A DNA stretch of 64,000 nt, from NCBI RefSeq assembly GCF_000421145.1, contig NZ_ATWH01000008.1, positions 1 to 64,000 on the forward strand, read 5' to 3'. Position numbers and translations under genes: made by a program. Below are positions 7,966 through 17,665 of the stretch, piece by piece (the first letter of the stretch is position 1; the number at the start of each line of letters is the position of its first letter). This DNA is from Glaciibacter superstes DSM 21135. Lineage in GTDB: Bacteria; Actinomycetota; Actinomycetes; Actinomycetales; Microbacteriaceae. The notes beneath the pieces are model-generated. The model was not told the DNA's origin, did not search any database, and was given only the letters and a program-made list of their open reading frames with translations.

Positions 7966-9442
7966 TGTCGGACGTGCCGCTGATCAGGGCCGCAGCGGAT
8001 GTCGCCTGCGCATCCGTGAACGACGCCACATAGTCGATGATCGCGCGCGCCCTCCCGAGCCGCTCGAGCTCTGCGGGCCCAACGTCACGCCCCGGCGACT
8101 CCAGGTAGGCCTGTGTCGACGACTCCACGGAATCCGTGAGCCGTCTCGGCGCGCGAAACGCGTCATCCGGATCATTCAGCCAGGCGTGGAATCCCTCGAC
8201 CAACGTCTCGATCACTCGCGCCTGACCACGCTGGTAAATGGCGAGGTCCGGCCGGTCGAGTACGAACCGGGAGTGCACGAACTTGAGCACGACGACATCG
8301 TGCCAGGTGTCCTTCGCCAGTCGCACGTGGCCACTGCGCACGTGTGGCCGACTATCGACGCTGATCGAACTCTTCAGGCGGTCGATCCAGTGCCGAGTGA
8401 ACGCGGCAACAGCCCGCTCGGCCGCAAGACCGCCGTCGTATGGCACGGCGAGTAGGCCATCGACCAGATCCACCTGCACCCGGAGCACCGATTCGGCGAA
8501 TGCCTCCGCATCGGCGATCCAAGAGTCTTTCGCCTGCACATGGCGCCACGCCAGCTCAAGCGAGTATCCCGGTGCCCGGAGCTGCTTCACGAGCGTCTCC
8601 CGCGGAAGCTTGGAGAGGGCCAGCCGGTTCGTGAGCCAGCCATTGAGCTCGGCCGACACGATGGTGTGCTGCAGCACGCCCGCCCGGTAGAAGTCGTCGA
8701 GGTCATGCACGGAGTAGGCGATGTCGTCTGCGACATCCATCACGGAGCACTCGATGGTCTGCTGGTGCAGCGCGATCTCCGGGTAGGCGGACTTGACCTC
8801 CCTCATCTCTGCGGCATTGACCGAGTAGGCCGAAAACTTCTGGGCGCCGTCGCTGCGGTCCATCCCGACCCCGCGAGGGAGCTGGTCGGCGGGAGGGAAC
8901 ACTCCGAGCCACTCGTCGCGTGCCCACGGGTACTTGAGCACTGCGGCGCGCACCGCTGCGGTGAGGTTCAGGCCGCGCTCGGCCGCGTCGCAGGTGTCGA
9001 GCGTCGTCAGGATGCGGAACGTCTGCGCGTTTCCCTCGAAACCGTCGGGGAGGCCAAGCCGCTCCCTGGCCATTCGGTCGAGCACCTGCTCACCGAGGTG
9101 TCCGAACGGCGGATGCCCCAGGTCGTGAGCTGCAGCCGCGGCCTGCACGACAACCGGATCGCATCCGCCGAGTTCGGCGATTGTGGAAGCCTCCGGTCCG
9201 TGGATGAGGTCGATTGCGATGGCTCGCGCGACGGCCGTGACCTTGAGGGAGTGTGTGAGCCGGTTGTGCACCACGGTTCCCGAACCCGCCTGCGGAATCA
9301 CCTGGGTCACCGCGGAGAGTCGGGAGAAGTAGCGGGAGAAACGGATACGGTCGAGGTCGATTCGGAATTCAGAGTCGTTGCGGCCCAGTCGCGCGTCCGT
9401 GTCTTCCGGCTGATTTCGGCTTTGTGGATTGAGGTTCGGCAT
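7937..9442 (-). CDS. dgt: dGTPase-like deoxynucleotide triphosphohydrolase
   Basis: A 501-residue HD-domain protein that hydrolyses dNTPs to deoxynucleoside and triphosphate. The metal site is visible in VVHNRLTHSLKV (first His), AAAHDLGHPPFGHLGE (HD) and VMDVADDIAYSVHDLDD (late Asp), each typical of Dgt-like enzymes; N-terminal RIRFSRYFSRLSAVTQV also fits. The ATG at 9442 was preferred over a GTG one codon earlier because it leaves a short GGAG upstream. The four-carbon acid-sugar kinase gene upstream is on the same strand, 52 bp away. The last 29 bases are duplicated at 2937-2965. Confidence 0.93.
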   Translation of the reverse strand: MPNLNPQSRNQPEDTDARLGRNDSEFRIDLDRIRFSRYFSRLSAVTQVIPQAGSGTVVHNRLTHSLKVTAVARAIAIDLIHGPEASTIAELGGCDPVVVQAAAAAHDLGHPPFGHLGEQVLDRMARERLGLPDGFEGNAQTFRILTTLDTCDAAERGLNLTAAVRAAVLKYPWARDEWLGVFPPADQLPRGVGMDRSDGAQKFSAYSVNAAEMREVKSAYPEIALHQQTIECSVMDVADDIAYSVHDLDDFYRAGVLQHTIVSAELNGWLTNRLALSKLPRETLVKQLRAPGYSLELAWRHVQAKDSWIADAEAFAESVLRVQVDLVDGLLAVPYDGGLAAERAVAAFTRHWIDRLKSSISVDSRPHVRSGHVRLAKDTWHDVVVLKFVHSRFVLDRPDLAIYQRGQARVIETLVEGFHAWLNDPDDAFRAPRRLTDSVESSTQAYLESPGRDVGPAELERLGRARAIIDYVASFTDAQATSAAALISGTSDSLWEDGRSL

Positions 9443-9494
9443 CACTCCGATTGCACCACACTTTGTCTACTTGCGACATCGCGAGTATTCGACG

Positions 9495-10760
9495 TCAACC
9501 GGCAACCGCTCGGCCGGGGTTGTGCCCGAGGGCGCCCAGCACTCGCACTAGGGCATCCGGCTCGCCGACGTTGCCTGGGACCACGACGTAGAGCCGCTCC
9601 CGTCCGTCGACCGCCGTCAGCCGCCACACCGAAACACCGGGGAGCACCTGTCCGAGCACGACCGCACGGGTGGCGCCGAGGCCGATTCGGGCAACGTCGG
9701 CCGAGGTGATGCCGCCCTTGGAGACGACCACCTCGGCGCGCGGCAACAGGGCTCGCACCGTCGACGTGAGCGCCTCCATGACTAGCCGCCCGTGCTCGAG
9801 CGTGTTGTGACTGCTCGAGCGTTCCCGCTCCGTTGTCACCACGGCGAGGCCGCGATTGGCCAGAACACGCGACGCGGCGGCGGCAACTGCCGCACCGGTC
9901 TCAGCGGGGTTGGCAAGCGCATCCGTTGTCGGGATGATCGTCGGCTCGCCCCAGATAGCCGTGACCGCGTCGAGCTGCGCCGTCGCCCCAGCCGTGTGCG
10001 AGCCGCACACCACCAGCGTCGCGACCGGCTTCGGCACCAGCGGCACCGGCAGCAGCCCGGCGCTCTCCACACCGGCCAGTGCCGCCGCCAGGGGCGACGC
10101 ACTTCGTACAACGATGTTCGCGCCATGAGCGCGCGCGGCCTCCACTCCGCGAGCAATCAGACGGATGTCGTCGTTCGCCACGGCATCCGGAACCACTACG
10201 GACCCGGCCGCGGCTTTGAGGAGCACTGCCTCGATGCCACCGGCGCGCACGTCAACCAGCGGCACCGGCACACCAGCGCGGCCAGATTTCTCCCGCACAT
10301 AGTCGACGAGCACCGCCGTCGAGAACGGGAACACCGGGTCGTCGGCGAACTCGGTCTCATGCGCCGCCACCCGCTTATCGCCGAGCCGCACAAAGTGCAC
10401 GCCGCCCTCTGTGGTGCGCCCGCCGTCTGGGAAGGCCGGCACGAACAGAATCACCGAGGCCGGATCGACGAACACCTCCGATTCGGGGAAGACATGGCCG
10501 CGCAGGGTCGAATCGCCACGCAGCACGAACTGGATCTCCTCCCCCAGTCGCTCGGCCGCAGTCGACGCGTCGCCCTTGATCTGACGCATGAGGGCAACGG
10601 CCTCAACTTCGGGGATCGCCCTGCTGTTGGTCAGCACGTACACGCTGTCGGCGTCGCCGAGCGCGTCGGCGATCAGGTCGGCGCTGCTCTCCAGGAGGAC
10701 GACGACATCGCTGGCGGACTGAGTGCCGGTGGGGTCGTCATCGAGAACGATGGTCTTCAT
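9495..10760 (-). CDS. Four-carbon acid sugar kinase family protein (DUF1537)
   Basis: A 421-residue two-domain kinase of the DUF1537/OtnK family, which phosphorylates acid sugars such as D-threonate, D-erythronate or oxo-tetronate. N-terminal VLDDDPTGTQSASDV and FVLRGDSTLRGH are hallmark motifs of the sugar-binding domain, and the C-terminal nucleotide-binding domain shows VVSKGGITSADVA and VLGQVLPGVSVW. AGGAGA precedes the ATG. It is downstream of, and on the same strand as, the LacI-controlled ABC sugar operon, but 258 bp with a hairpin repeat separate them, so it may have its own transcript. The precise substrate is not predictable. Confidence 0.9.
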   Translation of the reverse strand: MKTIVLDDDPTGTQSASDVVVLLESSADLIADALGDADSVYVLTNSRAIPEVEAVALMRQIKGDASTAAERLGEEIQFVLRGDSTLRGHVFPESEVFVDPASVILFVPAFPDGGRTTEGGVHFVRLGDKRVAAHETEFADDPVFPFSTAVLVDYVREKSGRAGVPVPLVDVRAGGIEAVLLKAAAGSVVVPDAVANDDIRLIARGVEAARAHGANIVVRSASPLAAALAGVESAGLLPVPLVPKPVATLVVCGSHTAGATAQLDAVTAIWGEPTIIPTTDALANPAETGAAVAAAASRVLANRGLAVVTTERERSSSHNTLEHGRLVMEALTSTVRALLPRAEVVVSKGGITSADVARIGLGATRAVVLGQVLPGVSVWRLTAVDGRERLYVVVPGNVGEPDALVRVLGALGHNPGRAVAG

Positions 10761-10905
10761 GGTCTCTCCTGCAAATCGGGAACGGATGGGAAGCTCGGGT
10801 CAGACGCAACAGCTGCCGGGAAGCGGTGTGCGCACCCCGGCATCCGTCATCACAGGCTGCTACGGATGAGGGCGTCCTGCAACTTGGTCGCTCGCAGCAA
10901 TCGGT

Positions 10906-10978
10906 GTCGATTAACCAGCTGTGGCACCACGCACCCTCTATATACGGATGCTGTGCCCCACAGCTGGATCTCGTCGAC
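10906..10978. repeat. Hairpin repeat, type A (copy 3)
   Basis: A 73-bp palindrome bounded by GTCGA and TCGAC, with arms CCAGCTGTGGC and GCCCCACAGCTGG around CTATATACGG. The left flank CGCTCGCAGCAAT plus GTCGATTAA also precedes the type B copy at 3111, so the mobile or amplified unit may extend left of the hairpin. I see nothing else in the gap 10761-11018. Confidence 0.85.
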
Positions 10979-11018
10979 AGCGTCTCGGGTCAGCAGTGGC
11001 CGTACGGCCGCACGACGG

Positions 11019-12149
11019 TCAGGCCAACTGACCAAGCGGTGAGTCCCACCCGGCGAGCGCCGCCTTCACGTCGGGCCGACGTTCGCCAGCCAGAGCCGCG
11101 CGATAGGCGCTCTCGAGCACCTCGTCGATCCGCACGCGCTGCCCTGTTTCGGCCGACCTTACGGCCGCCTCGACCATCGCGAGACTCTGCACATTCGAGT
11201 GCACCTCACCAGAAGGAGTGCGACCGGTTCGCAGCGCCTGCACGAACTCCGCCAGCGCCCCAGCGATCTCTTCGGCCTCCGCGTTGGCCGCAACCGCACT
11301 CCGGTCAGCGGCGGCGCCGGCGGTCGCCGTCCGTTCGACCACCGGCGAGTTCGTGCCGTCCCAGGTCGCGCTGCCCCCCGCACCGTTCACTCGCCAGCTA
11401 CCGTTCCAGGAGGTCTCGAGCCCATCGGCGCACCAATTGCCGGTGTACACGTAGCGGGTTCCCCCGCTGAACTCGAAGATGGCCGTTGCCGCGGCATCCG
11501 CCGCATACCAACTCCAGCTCGGGTTGAACTCTTCGCAGTAGACCGACACCGGGTCGTCGTCGAGCAGGTAACGCACGACGTCGAAGGCGTGGATCGCCAT
11601 GTCGACCAGGAGCACGTGCTCCATCTCCTCGCGGAATCCGCCGAAATGCGGTGCCTTGAAGAAGTCAGTGGTGACGATGCCCACCTCTCCGAGGGACGCG
11701 ACCTGGCGCTTCAGTTCGGCCAGCGTGCGGTAGTACCGCCGCGACTGGCTGATCATCAGCAACTGGCCGCTCACCTCCGCGGTGGCGGCGAGCGAGAGCC
11801 CGAGCGCAACAGTAGGGGCGACCGGCTTCTCGCACAGCACCGGCAGCCCGGCGATGAGCGCCTCGACATTGACCGGGTGGTGGGCGGCCGGAACCGTCAC
11901 GTTGACGACGGCCTGCGCGCCGGATGCCGCGGCGACGGTGCTCAGACTGGTTCCGGTTGACACTCCAGAGAGCCCCGCATCGGTGAGGGCCGACTCTGCC
12001 GCCGCCAGATTGAGGTCGACCAGGCCCACCAGCTCAACATCCGGCGACGCCGAAAGCACGCGAATCCAGTTCTTGCCCATGCCGCCCGCCCCGACCAGGA
12101 CGACCCGAACCGGGCTCTGCGCATCCGTCAGCGTCTGAAAACTGCTCAA
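11019..12149 (-). CDS. Gfo/Idh/MocA-family oxidoreductase
   Basis: A 376-residue NAD(P)-dependent dehydrogenase acting on sugars or inositols. The Rossmann motif is [17 protein letters not shown] near residues 16-32, and [12 protein letters not shown] carries the EKP motif with the conserved Lys; the substrate-binding domain includes [15 protein letters not shown]. It overlaps the upstream ThuA-like gene by four bases (ATGA), so they are translationally coupled, and it is the last gene of the ABC sugar operon. It may oxidise the imported sugar before further breakdown. Confidence 0.92.
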   Translation of the reverse strand: MSSFQTLTDAQSPVRVVLVGAGGMGKNWIRVLSASPDVELVGLVDLNLAAAESALTDAGLSGVSTGTSLSTVAAASGAQAVVNVTVPAAHHPVNVEALIAGLPVLCEKPVAPTVALGLSLAATAEVSGQLLMISQSRRYYRTLAELKRQVASLGEVGIVTTDFFKAPHFGGFREEMEHVLLVDMAIHAFDVVRYLLDDDPVSVYCEEFNPSWSWYAADAAATAIFEFSGGTRYVYTGNWCADGLETSWNGSWRVNGAGGSATWDGTNSPVVERTATAGAAADRSAVAANAEAEEIAGALAEFVQALRTGRTPSGEVHSNVQSLAMVEAAVRSAETGQRVRIDEVLESAYRAALAGERRPDVKAALAGWDSPLGQLA

Positions 12150-12934
12150 CTCTCCATCGCCCCTTGGTAGCCGACGCCGGCGTAGAAGTCTTCCATTTCA
12201 TAGCGGAGGAGAACGGGCGAGGTGCGTTCGGGCCGCAGTGTGCGCGCCCATTCGACGCCGTTGGCGATCACTCGGCGAACGTCTTTGTGATGGTAGACGG
12301 GGTAGTCCTGGTCGCCGGGGCTGAAGAAGAAGATCTTGCCGAAGCCGCGCCGGAAGGTGCAGCCGCTGCGAAACACCTCACCGCCGGTGAAGGTGCTGAG
12401 GAAGACCAGTTCGTCTGGCGCGGGGATATCGAAGAACTCGCCGTACATCTCCTGCTGCGGAATAATGAACGGATGCGGCACTCCCTGGGCGATCGGATGT
12501 GTCGGGTCGACCGTCCACACGATCTCCCGGTCGTCTTTTGAGCGCCAGCGCAGGGTGCAGCTGGTCCCCATCAGCTTGCCGAAAATCTTCGACCAGTGGG
12601 CGGAGTGCAGCACCAGCAGGCCCATTCCGGCCAGAACGTGGCGGTGCACCCTGTCGACGACCTCATCGGAGACTTCGGCGTGGGCAGCGTGACCCCACCA
12701 CACCAGCACATCCGTGTTGACCAGCACTTCTTCGGTGAGCCCGTGCTCTGGATCGTCGAGGGTGGCCGTGCTCACCTGCGCGCGGGCGCCGAGATTCTCC
12801 TCGATGCCCTCACGGATGGTGTTGTGCATGCCCTGCGGGTAGATCTCGGCGATCTCTGGCTGCAGCTGCTCGTGGCGGTTTTCCCCCCAAACGAGAACCT
12901 TCAGCGGTGCGTCGGCGATGGTGGGGTCAGACAT
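12146..12934 (-). CDS. ThuA-like (trehalose utilisation) domain protein
   Basis: A 262-residue protein of the ThuA family, a class I glutamine-amidotransferase-like fold linked genetically to trehalose and related disaccharide use; its reaction is not well established. Supporting segments are [11 protein letters not shown] at the start, [34 protein letters not shown] and [14 protein letters not shown]. An AGGAA ribosome-binding site precedes the ATG. It lies between the second permease gene and the oxidoreductase, with which it overlaps. The association with MocA-type dehydrogenases and MalFG-like permeases is common for this family. Confidence 0.88.
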   Translation of the reverse strand: MSDPTIADAPLKVLVWGENRHEQLQPEIAEIYPQGMHNTIREGIEENLGARAQVSTATLDDPEHGLTEEVLVNTDVLVWWGHAAHAEVSDEVVDRVHRHVLAGMGLLVLHSAHWSKIFGKLMGTSCTLRWRSKDDREIVWTVDPTHPIAQGVPHPFIIPQQEMYGEFFDIPAPDELVFLSTFTGGEVFRSGCTFRRGFGKIFFFSPGDQDYPVYHHKDVRRVIANGVEWARTLRPERTSPVLLRYEMEDFYAGVGYQGAMES

Positions 12935-13012
12935 GTTTTTCCTAACTATGAAGGCGAATCGGTGAAGCGAAAGCTAGTGAAACGGATGTGGATGTCGGCT
13001 ATTTGACGTTGC

Positions 13013-13903
13013 CTATTTGACGGCGCCGCCGATGGCCCCGGCAGCGATGTACTTCTGCGCGATCAACAGCAACACGATGGCCGGCACCGACGACAACACG
13101 GCCGTGGCCATGACGGCGCTCCAGTTGGAGACCTGGGTTCCGAGGTACTGGTAGATGCCGAGCGTGACCGGGCGCACCTCATCCGTTGTCGTGAGGGTCA
13201 GGGCGAAAAGGAAGTCGCTCCACGAGAACAGGAACGCGAACAGGCCGGCAGTGATCAACGAATTGCGACTGATCGGCACGACGATCGACATGAACGCCCG
13301 CACCAGGCCGGCCCCGTCGACCCTGGCCGCTTCGACGATCGATGGCGGGATGCCGATCATGAATGCGCGCAGAATCAGGATCGCGAACGGGATGGCGTGG
13401 GTCGCGTCGGCCAGGATCAGCCCAGGGATCGAGTTGAGCAACCCCACGTCGTTGTAGGCGGCATAGAGGGCGTTGGCAATGACGATGCCGGGGATCATCT
13501 GGGAGATGAGAATGGCCAGTAGCGCGATATTGATCCAGCGAAACCGAAACTGGGCCAGCGCGTAGGCCGCCGGCGCGGCGATCACCAGGCTGAAGAGCAC
13601 CGTGCCGAGCGAGACGATGAGGCTGGTGACCAGGTTGCCGCCCTGGTCTGCGATGGCCTTCTCATACCCGGCAAAGCTCGGATTCCACGGGAAGAAGTCG
13701 GCGTTGAGGGTATTGCCGGAGGGCTGGAGCGACGCGTTGATCATCCAGTAGATCGGGAAGAGCATGATCCCAAGGAAGATCACGCCAAGGGTCGTGTTGA
13801 TCGCTCCTCTGCCAGAGCCGGTCGGTCGCGCCCAGGGGCGCGGGCGGCCTGGGCGGGGATGAGCAGACGGGCGGGTTTTCAGAACTGCGGATGCCGAAGT
13901 CAT
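13013..13903 (-). CDS. Carbohydrate ABC transporter permease (MalG type)
   Basis: A 296-residue inner-membrane permease with six hydrophobic segments. After a Pro/Arg-rich cytosolic N-terminus comes LGVIFLGIMLFPIYWMINASL, typical of MalG-type subunits, and the EAA loop VEAARVDGAGLVRAFMSIV lies near residues 188-206. It pairs with the MalF-type permease encoded 11 bp upstream and the binding protein before it. No ATPase is encoded in the operon, as is usual where a shared MsiK-type ATPase serves many sugar importers. Confidence 0.93.
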   Translation of the reverse strand: MTSASAVLKTRPSAHPRPGRPRPWARPTGSGRGAINTTLGVIFLGIMLFPIYWMINASLQPSGNTLNADFFPWNPSFAGYEKAIADQGGNLVTSLIVSLGTVLFSLVIAAPAAYALAQFRFRWINIALLAILISQMIPGIVIANALYAAYNDVGLLNSIPGLILADATHAIPFAILILRAFMIGIPPSIVEAARVDGAGLVRAFMSIVVPISRNSLITAGLFAFLFSWSDFLFALTLTTTDEVRPVTLGIYQYLGTQVSNWSAVMATAVLSSVPAIVLLLIAQKYIAAGAIGGAVK

Positions 13904-13914
13904 TGCAACCCCCT

Positions 13915-14907
13915 TTACTCGTCTACCGCGCGCCGGTTGGCACGAAGGTAGATGATGGCGAACAGAAGCGAGATGACGATGAGGATGTTACTGAAGGCCG
14001 CGCCGACACCGAACTCGAAGTTGACGAACGATTCCTGGTAGGAGCGGATCGACAGTGTCTGCGTCGCATTGGCCGGACCACCGTTGGTGAGCCCGAGAAT
14101 GATGTCGAGCACTTTGATCGTGTAGACCATGCCGAGCACGAGCACTACGCTGACGACCGGTCGCAGGTTCGGCCAGGTGATGTACCGGAACGCCGCCCAT
14201 CCGGTGGCTCCGTCCAGAGCGCCAGCCTCGTACAGCTCTTCGGGAATATCCTGCAGGCCGCCGTACAGGATGGTGACGTTGAAGGGGATGCCGACCCAGA
14301 TGTTCACGAGGATCACCGCGATCAGCGCCACAGACGGGCTGGTCAGCCACGGCACCGGTTCGAGGCCGAACGCACCGATAAAACGGTTCAGGATGCCGCT
14401 GTCCTGGTCGAGGATGGAACGCCAAGTGGCGCTGGCCACGATCAACGGCAACAGCCAGGGCAGCAGCAACATGGAGCGCAGGAAGTTGTTCAGCGGGAAG
14501 CGTCGCTTGAAAAAGCTGGCCAGCGCGAGACCGATGACGAACTGTCCGGCGATCGATCCGATCGTGAACAACCCCGTGTTCAGCAGCGCAGGACCGAAGA
14601 GCTGGCTGCCGAACATGGTGGCGTAGTTGTCGAAACCGACCCAGGGAGCTTCCCCTGTGAAGAACGTCTTCGTCGTGTACGCCTGCAGGCTCATCGTGAT
14701 GTTCTTCACGACAGGATACCCGAAGAACAACGCCAGGTACAGCGCGGCCGGCACGATGAAGAGCACCTTGGCCACGTTTTCCCGGGTGAACCGGCCCCTC
14801 CGCGGTTCACCCCCGGCCGGTTCCCCCCAGCCCTTTTCTGCCGCCGTGCCCGCTGCACCCGCCGAGACGGCCGGAGCCGTCTCCTGGTGCTTCGTCGTCG
14901 ACTTCAT
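13915..14907 (-). CDS. Carbohydrate ABC transporter permease (MalF type)
   Basis: A 330-residue membrane protein. A cytosolic N-terminus of about 55 residues precedes VLFIVPAALYLALFFGYPVV, and five further membrane segments follow; the EAA loop is YEAGALDGATGWAAFRYITW. The start at 14907 has AAGGGA eight bases upstream; an in-frame extension to 15003 would overlap the binding-protein gene and has no family similarity. It forms the membrane channel with the MalG-type partner. Confidence 0.92.
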   Translation of the reverse strand: MKSTTKHQETAPAVSAGAAGTAAEKGWGEPAGGEPRRGRFTRENVAKVLFIVPAALYLALFFGYPVVKNITMSLQAYTTKTFFTGEAPWVGFDNYATMFGSQLFGPALLNTGLFTIGSIAGQFVIGLALASFFKRRFPLNNFLRSMLLLPWLLPLIVASATWRSILDQDSGILNRFIGAFGLEPVPWLTSPSVALIAVILVNIWVGIPFNVTILYGGLQDIPEELYEAGALDGATGWAAFRYITWPNLRPVVSVVLVLGMVYTIKVLDIILGLTNGGPANATQTLSIRSYQESFVNFEFGVGAAFSNILIVISLLFAIIYLRANRRAVDE

Positions 14908-14968
14908 CGGTGATCCCTTCGATACCACGCTGAATCGGTGAAGGCGTCCTGTGCTGGAGTGGCTGTCG

Positions 14969-16228
14969 TCAGCCGGCCATGGCCTGTTCGAAGGCATCCT
15001 CAACGGGCACCTGACCGGTCAGGGCAAGCTGCATCGCCGTGTAGATCACGGTCGCTGCCTCCGGCCATTCCTCGCCGAGCTGGCCGGTGCGTGACCTGGC
15101 ATTGGCGACCTGTTCGGTGAAGGACTTCATCGTGGGAACCTTCTCCACATATTCCTCGGCCAGCGCCTCCTTGGTCGGCACCAGATAGCGAGCTTCAGAG
15201 AGGGCAAGCTGGTTCTCATCGTCGCTGATGCACTCAACGAACTTCGCTGCGGTGGCCTGCTTCTCGTCGTCACCGGTCACCGGCACGGTCCAGACTTCAC
15301 CGCCGAGCGGTGCGACCGGGGTCTGGCCCGCCTTGTTCACCGGAATCTGAACCGAGTCCCACGTCACGTCTGGGGTCTCCATGAGCGCGGGGATCTGCCA
15401 CGGCCCGTTGATCATCATCGCCGCTTTGCCGGCCACGAACTGGTCCTTGACATCGGCCTGCGACCAGTTGATGACACTCGACGAGGCTGAACCACTCTCG
15501 ACCAGATCGACGATCAGTTGCAGCGCCTCCGTCACCTCAGGGGAACCGAGGTCGGTCTCATCGCCGCCATTGGTCCACATGAACGGGAGGAACTGCCAGG
15601 CACCCTCATAGGTCGCAATGGCCGAGAACGCCATCCCGTACTGGTCGCCGACGGTCAGTGCTGCCGCCGCCGCCTTCAGTTCATCCCACGTCGTTGGCGG
15701 CTCGATGCCCGCTGCGGCCAACAGCTCCGTGTTGTAGAACAGGCCGAGGGTGTTGACCGCGGGCGCAAGGCCGTAGACCTCGCCCTCATAGGTGGCTGCT
15801 TCGAGAATGCCGGGGGCGAATCCAGAGGTGTCGACGTCGTAATCGCTCATGGGCGAAAGCCCGCCGGTTGCGGCGATCTCCTGTACGTCGGGGTTGTCGA
15901 GCATGAGCACATCCGGAAGCGTCTTGGACGATGCCCGCTGCAACACCTTCTGAATGAGGTCCTTGCCAGGCACGCTCTCTCGCTCGATCGTGACGCCGAG
16001 GTCGGTGGCGCACTTGTCGAGCGCTGCCTGCACCAGCGTCTTGTCTGGTTCGTTGTTGTAGTAGTCGAGGATCGTCAGGGTATCTGCACCCTCGCCCGAT
16101 GTTTCGGATCCCCCGGCTCCCCCGGCGCTGCAAGCGCTGAACGCGAGAGGTGCGATGGCGGCCATCGCCAGCAGGGTGGTCAACTTCTTCTTGGTCAACT
16201 TCTTCTTGGTCATTGTCGTTCGGCTCAT
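14969..16228 (-). CDS. Sugar ABC transporter substrate-binding lipoprotein
   Basis: A 419-residue extracellular solute-binding protein (family 1, MalE-like). A lipoprotein signal is evident: a basic n-region, a hydrophobic core and the lipobox LAFSAC, so Cys32 should be lipidated. The mature part shows GLFYNTELLAAAGIEPPTTW and AAMMINGPWQIP, both common in sugar-binding members. AAAGGAG precedes the ATG. The n-region holds a 15-bp tandem duplication (16179-16208) giving KKKLT twice. It is the first gene of the operon and lies downstream of two LacI-type operators. Confidence 0.94.
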   Translation of the reverse strand: MSRTTMTKKKLTKKKLTTLLAMAAIAPLAFSACSAGGAGGSETSGEGADTLTILDYYNNEPDKTLVQAALDKCATDLGVTIERESVPGKDLIQKVLQRASSKTLPDVLMLDNPDVQEIAATGGLSPMSDYDVDTSGFAPGILEAATYEGEVYGLAPAVNTLGLFYNTELLAAAGIEPPTTWDELKAAAAALTVGDQYGMAFSAIATYEGAWQFLPFMWTNGGDETDLGSPEVTEALQLIVDLVESGSASSSVINWSQADVKDQFVAGKAAMMINGPWQIPALMETPDVTWDSVQIPVNKAGQTPVAPLGGEVWTVPVTGDDEKQATAAKFVECISDDENQLALSEARYLVPTKEALAEEYVEKVPTMKSFTEQVANARSRTGQLGEEWPEAATVIYTAMQLALTGQVPVEDAFEQAMAG

Positions 16229-16252
16229 GTCAGGGCTCCTTTGCCTCGGTGT

Positions 16253-16284
16253 GGTGCGAATCGATGGTGGTGCGAATCGATGGT
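16253..16284. repeat. 16-bp tandem duplication upstream of the binding-protein gene
   Basis: GGTGCGAATCGATGGT occurs twice head to tail (16253-16268, 16269-16284), between the operator at 16313 and the ribosome-binding site. It is in the leader or promoter of the ABC operon; no function is evident. Confidence 0.7.
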
Positions 16285-16312
16285 GCTGCGAGAAGTGATG
16301 CTCGGCTGTGCC

Positions 16313-16389
16313 GGTTAAGCGCTTTACCGTCGCGACCGATTCTGCATGGTCTCTGAGCCGATGTCAACAGAAAAGTTAAGCGCTTTACC
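16313..16389. promoter_or_regulatory. Two LacI-family operators in the divergent promoter region
   Basis: GGTTAAGCGCTTTACC (16313-16328) and AGTTAAGCGCTTTACC (16374-16389) are near-palindromes with the central CG step typical of LacI-family sites. They are 61 bp apart, about six helical turns, between the ABC operon and the divergent lacI-type gene, and so suit looping or dual control by that regulator. Confidence 0.8.
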
Positions 16390-16460
16390 GATTAGCGGTA
16401 TCGTCGCAAGAGAGTCGAGCGGCATGAGAGACTTCAGCCCGAACCAGTGAAGGGATCTCC

Positions 16461-17486
16461 ATGGCAACGATGCAGGATGTCGCGCGCCGGGCCAATGTTT
16501 CCATCGCCACGGTCTCGTTCGTTGTCAACAGCACCAAACCAGTCTCGCCGGCGACCCGAGAGCGGGTCGAATCGGCGATGCAGGAGCTCGGATACCGTCG
16601 CAACGCGGTCGGCCGGGCGTTGGCGAGCAGACGCACGCACATCATTGCCCTCCTGTTTCCAGCTCTCCAGCACCGATTCAGCGAAACGGCCGTGAGCTTC
16701 TTCACCAGCGCGGCCGAGACGGCGAGTGAGCTCGGCTACAACCTGGTGCTCTGGCCGGTCAGCAACGACGCCGAGCAGGTCACCGACCTCACAGCAGGCG
16801 GCCTGGTCGACGGCGTGCTGCTGATGGAGGTGCAGATGGACGACCCTCGGGTCGACCGCCTGCTGGAGTCAGGGACGCCGTTCGCCCTGATCGGGCGCAC
16901 CCGTGAACCGGGGGCTCTCCCCTACGTTGACGTCGACTTTGAGAACGCCGTGATCGACTCCATCGACCATCTCGTCTCGCTCGGGCACCGTGCGATCTGC
17001 TACCTCGACGGCAGCGTCGGCAACTCCCTGGAGAATTACGGTCCTGTCGTGCGGGCGCGCGCCACCTATGCGGCGCATATGGCCAGTCTGGGACTAACCG
17101 CCATTACCCTCTCCTGCGATGAAACCCCGGCCGCCGGCCGTGCTGCTGCAGGAGAGTTGCTGGAAAGAGCCCCGGACGCAACAGCCGTCATCGTCATGAA
17201 CGAGCACGCGGCATTCGGGCTGGTGAGTGGGCTGACCAGGCGCGGCGTGCATGTTCCTCGCGACATGTCGATCATCTCCATCGGCACCTCCCCCGACATG
17301 GCCGCGATGTCCGATCCAGAGCTCACCTTGATGAGTTCGCCCGGTGTGGAGGTCGGGCGGCGCGGCGTTGTGGCGATCATCGACCAGCTTGAAGGCCGAA
17401 CGGGGAAGCTGCCGCAAACGCTGGTGAGGTGCGGCTTCGAGCAGGGGCAGTCCACCGGCCCGGTGCCGGTGCGCACAACTCTCTGA
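16461..17486 (+). CDS. LacI-family transcriptional regulator
   Basis: A 341-residue repressor. The N-terminal helix-turn-helix and hinge are textbook (MATMQDVARRANVSIATVSF, RERVESAMQELGYRRNAVGRAL), followed by a periplasmic-binding-protein-like effector domain with DFENAVIDSIDHLVSLGHR. A GAAGGGA site lies upstream of the ATG. It is divergent from the ABC sugar operon and next to two GTTAAGCGCTTTACC operators, so it very probably represses that operon, and perhaps itself, in the absence of the sugar. Confidence 0.95.
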   Translation: MATMQDVARRANVSIATVSFVVNSTKPVSPATRERVESAMQELGYRRNAVGRALASRRTHIIALLFPALQHRFSETAVSFFTSAAETASELGYNLVLWPVSNDAEQVTDLTAGGLVDGVLLMEVQMDDPRVDRLLESGTPFALIGRTREPGALPYVDVDFENAVIDSIDHLVSLGHRAICYLDGSVGNSLENYGPVVRARATYAAHMASLGLTAITLSCDETPAAGRAAAGELLERAPDATAVIVMNEHAAFGLVSGLTRRGVHVPRDMSIISIGTSPDMAAMSDPELTLMSSPGVEVGRRGVVAIIDQLEGRTGKLPQTLVRCGFEQGQSTGPVPVRTTL

Positions 17487-17509
17487 GCTCTCGACAGGCA
17501 ACTCTGACA

Positions 17510-17555
17510 GACCCGTCGGCTGACCCGTCGCGCTGACCCGTCTGACTGAACCGTC
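17510..17555. repeat. Four-fold GACCCGTC repeat, about 13-bp period
   Basis: GACCCGTC occurs at 17510, 17522 and 17535, with a variant GAACCGTC at 17548. It lies between the lacI-type gene and the SWIM-protein gene. The period is not a whole helical turn; it is probably a slippage product. Confidence 0.55.
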
Positions 17556-17665
17556 GCTCCCGTTCATCGCAAACAGCCCTGAGCACGATGAGCGTCACAG
17601 CCGTGTTTCGGCGACACCTGGGCACCCTTTCGGTTGCCGACGTGACGGCTGCAAGACTTGTCACC

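Noticed and set aside
2205-11012. 15-bp identity (CACGACGGTCAGGCC) shared by the vapC 3' end and the end of the 11 kb oxidoreductase gene
   Set aside because: A match of this length between coding ends is within chance for 64 kb of GC-rich sequence, and flanks do not align.
8540-11042. Long plus-strand frames (8540-9709 and 9792-11042) opposite dgt and the DUF1537 kinase
   Set aside because: They run antisense across conserved enzymes and a hairpin repeat and resemble nothing recognisable.
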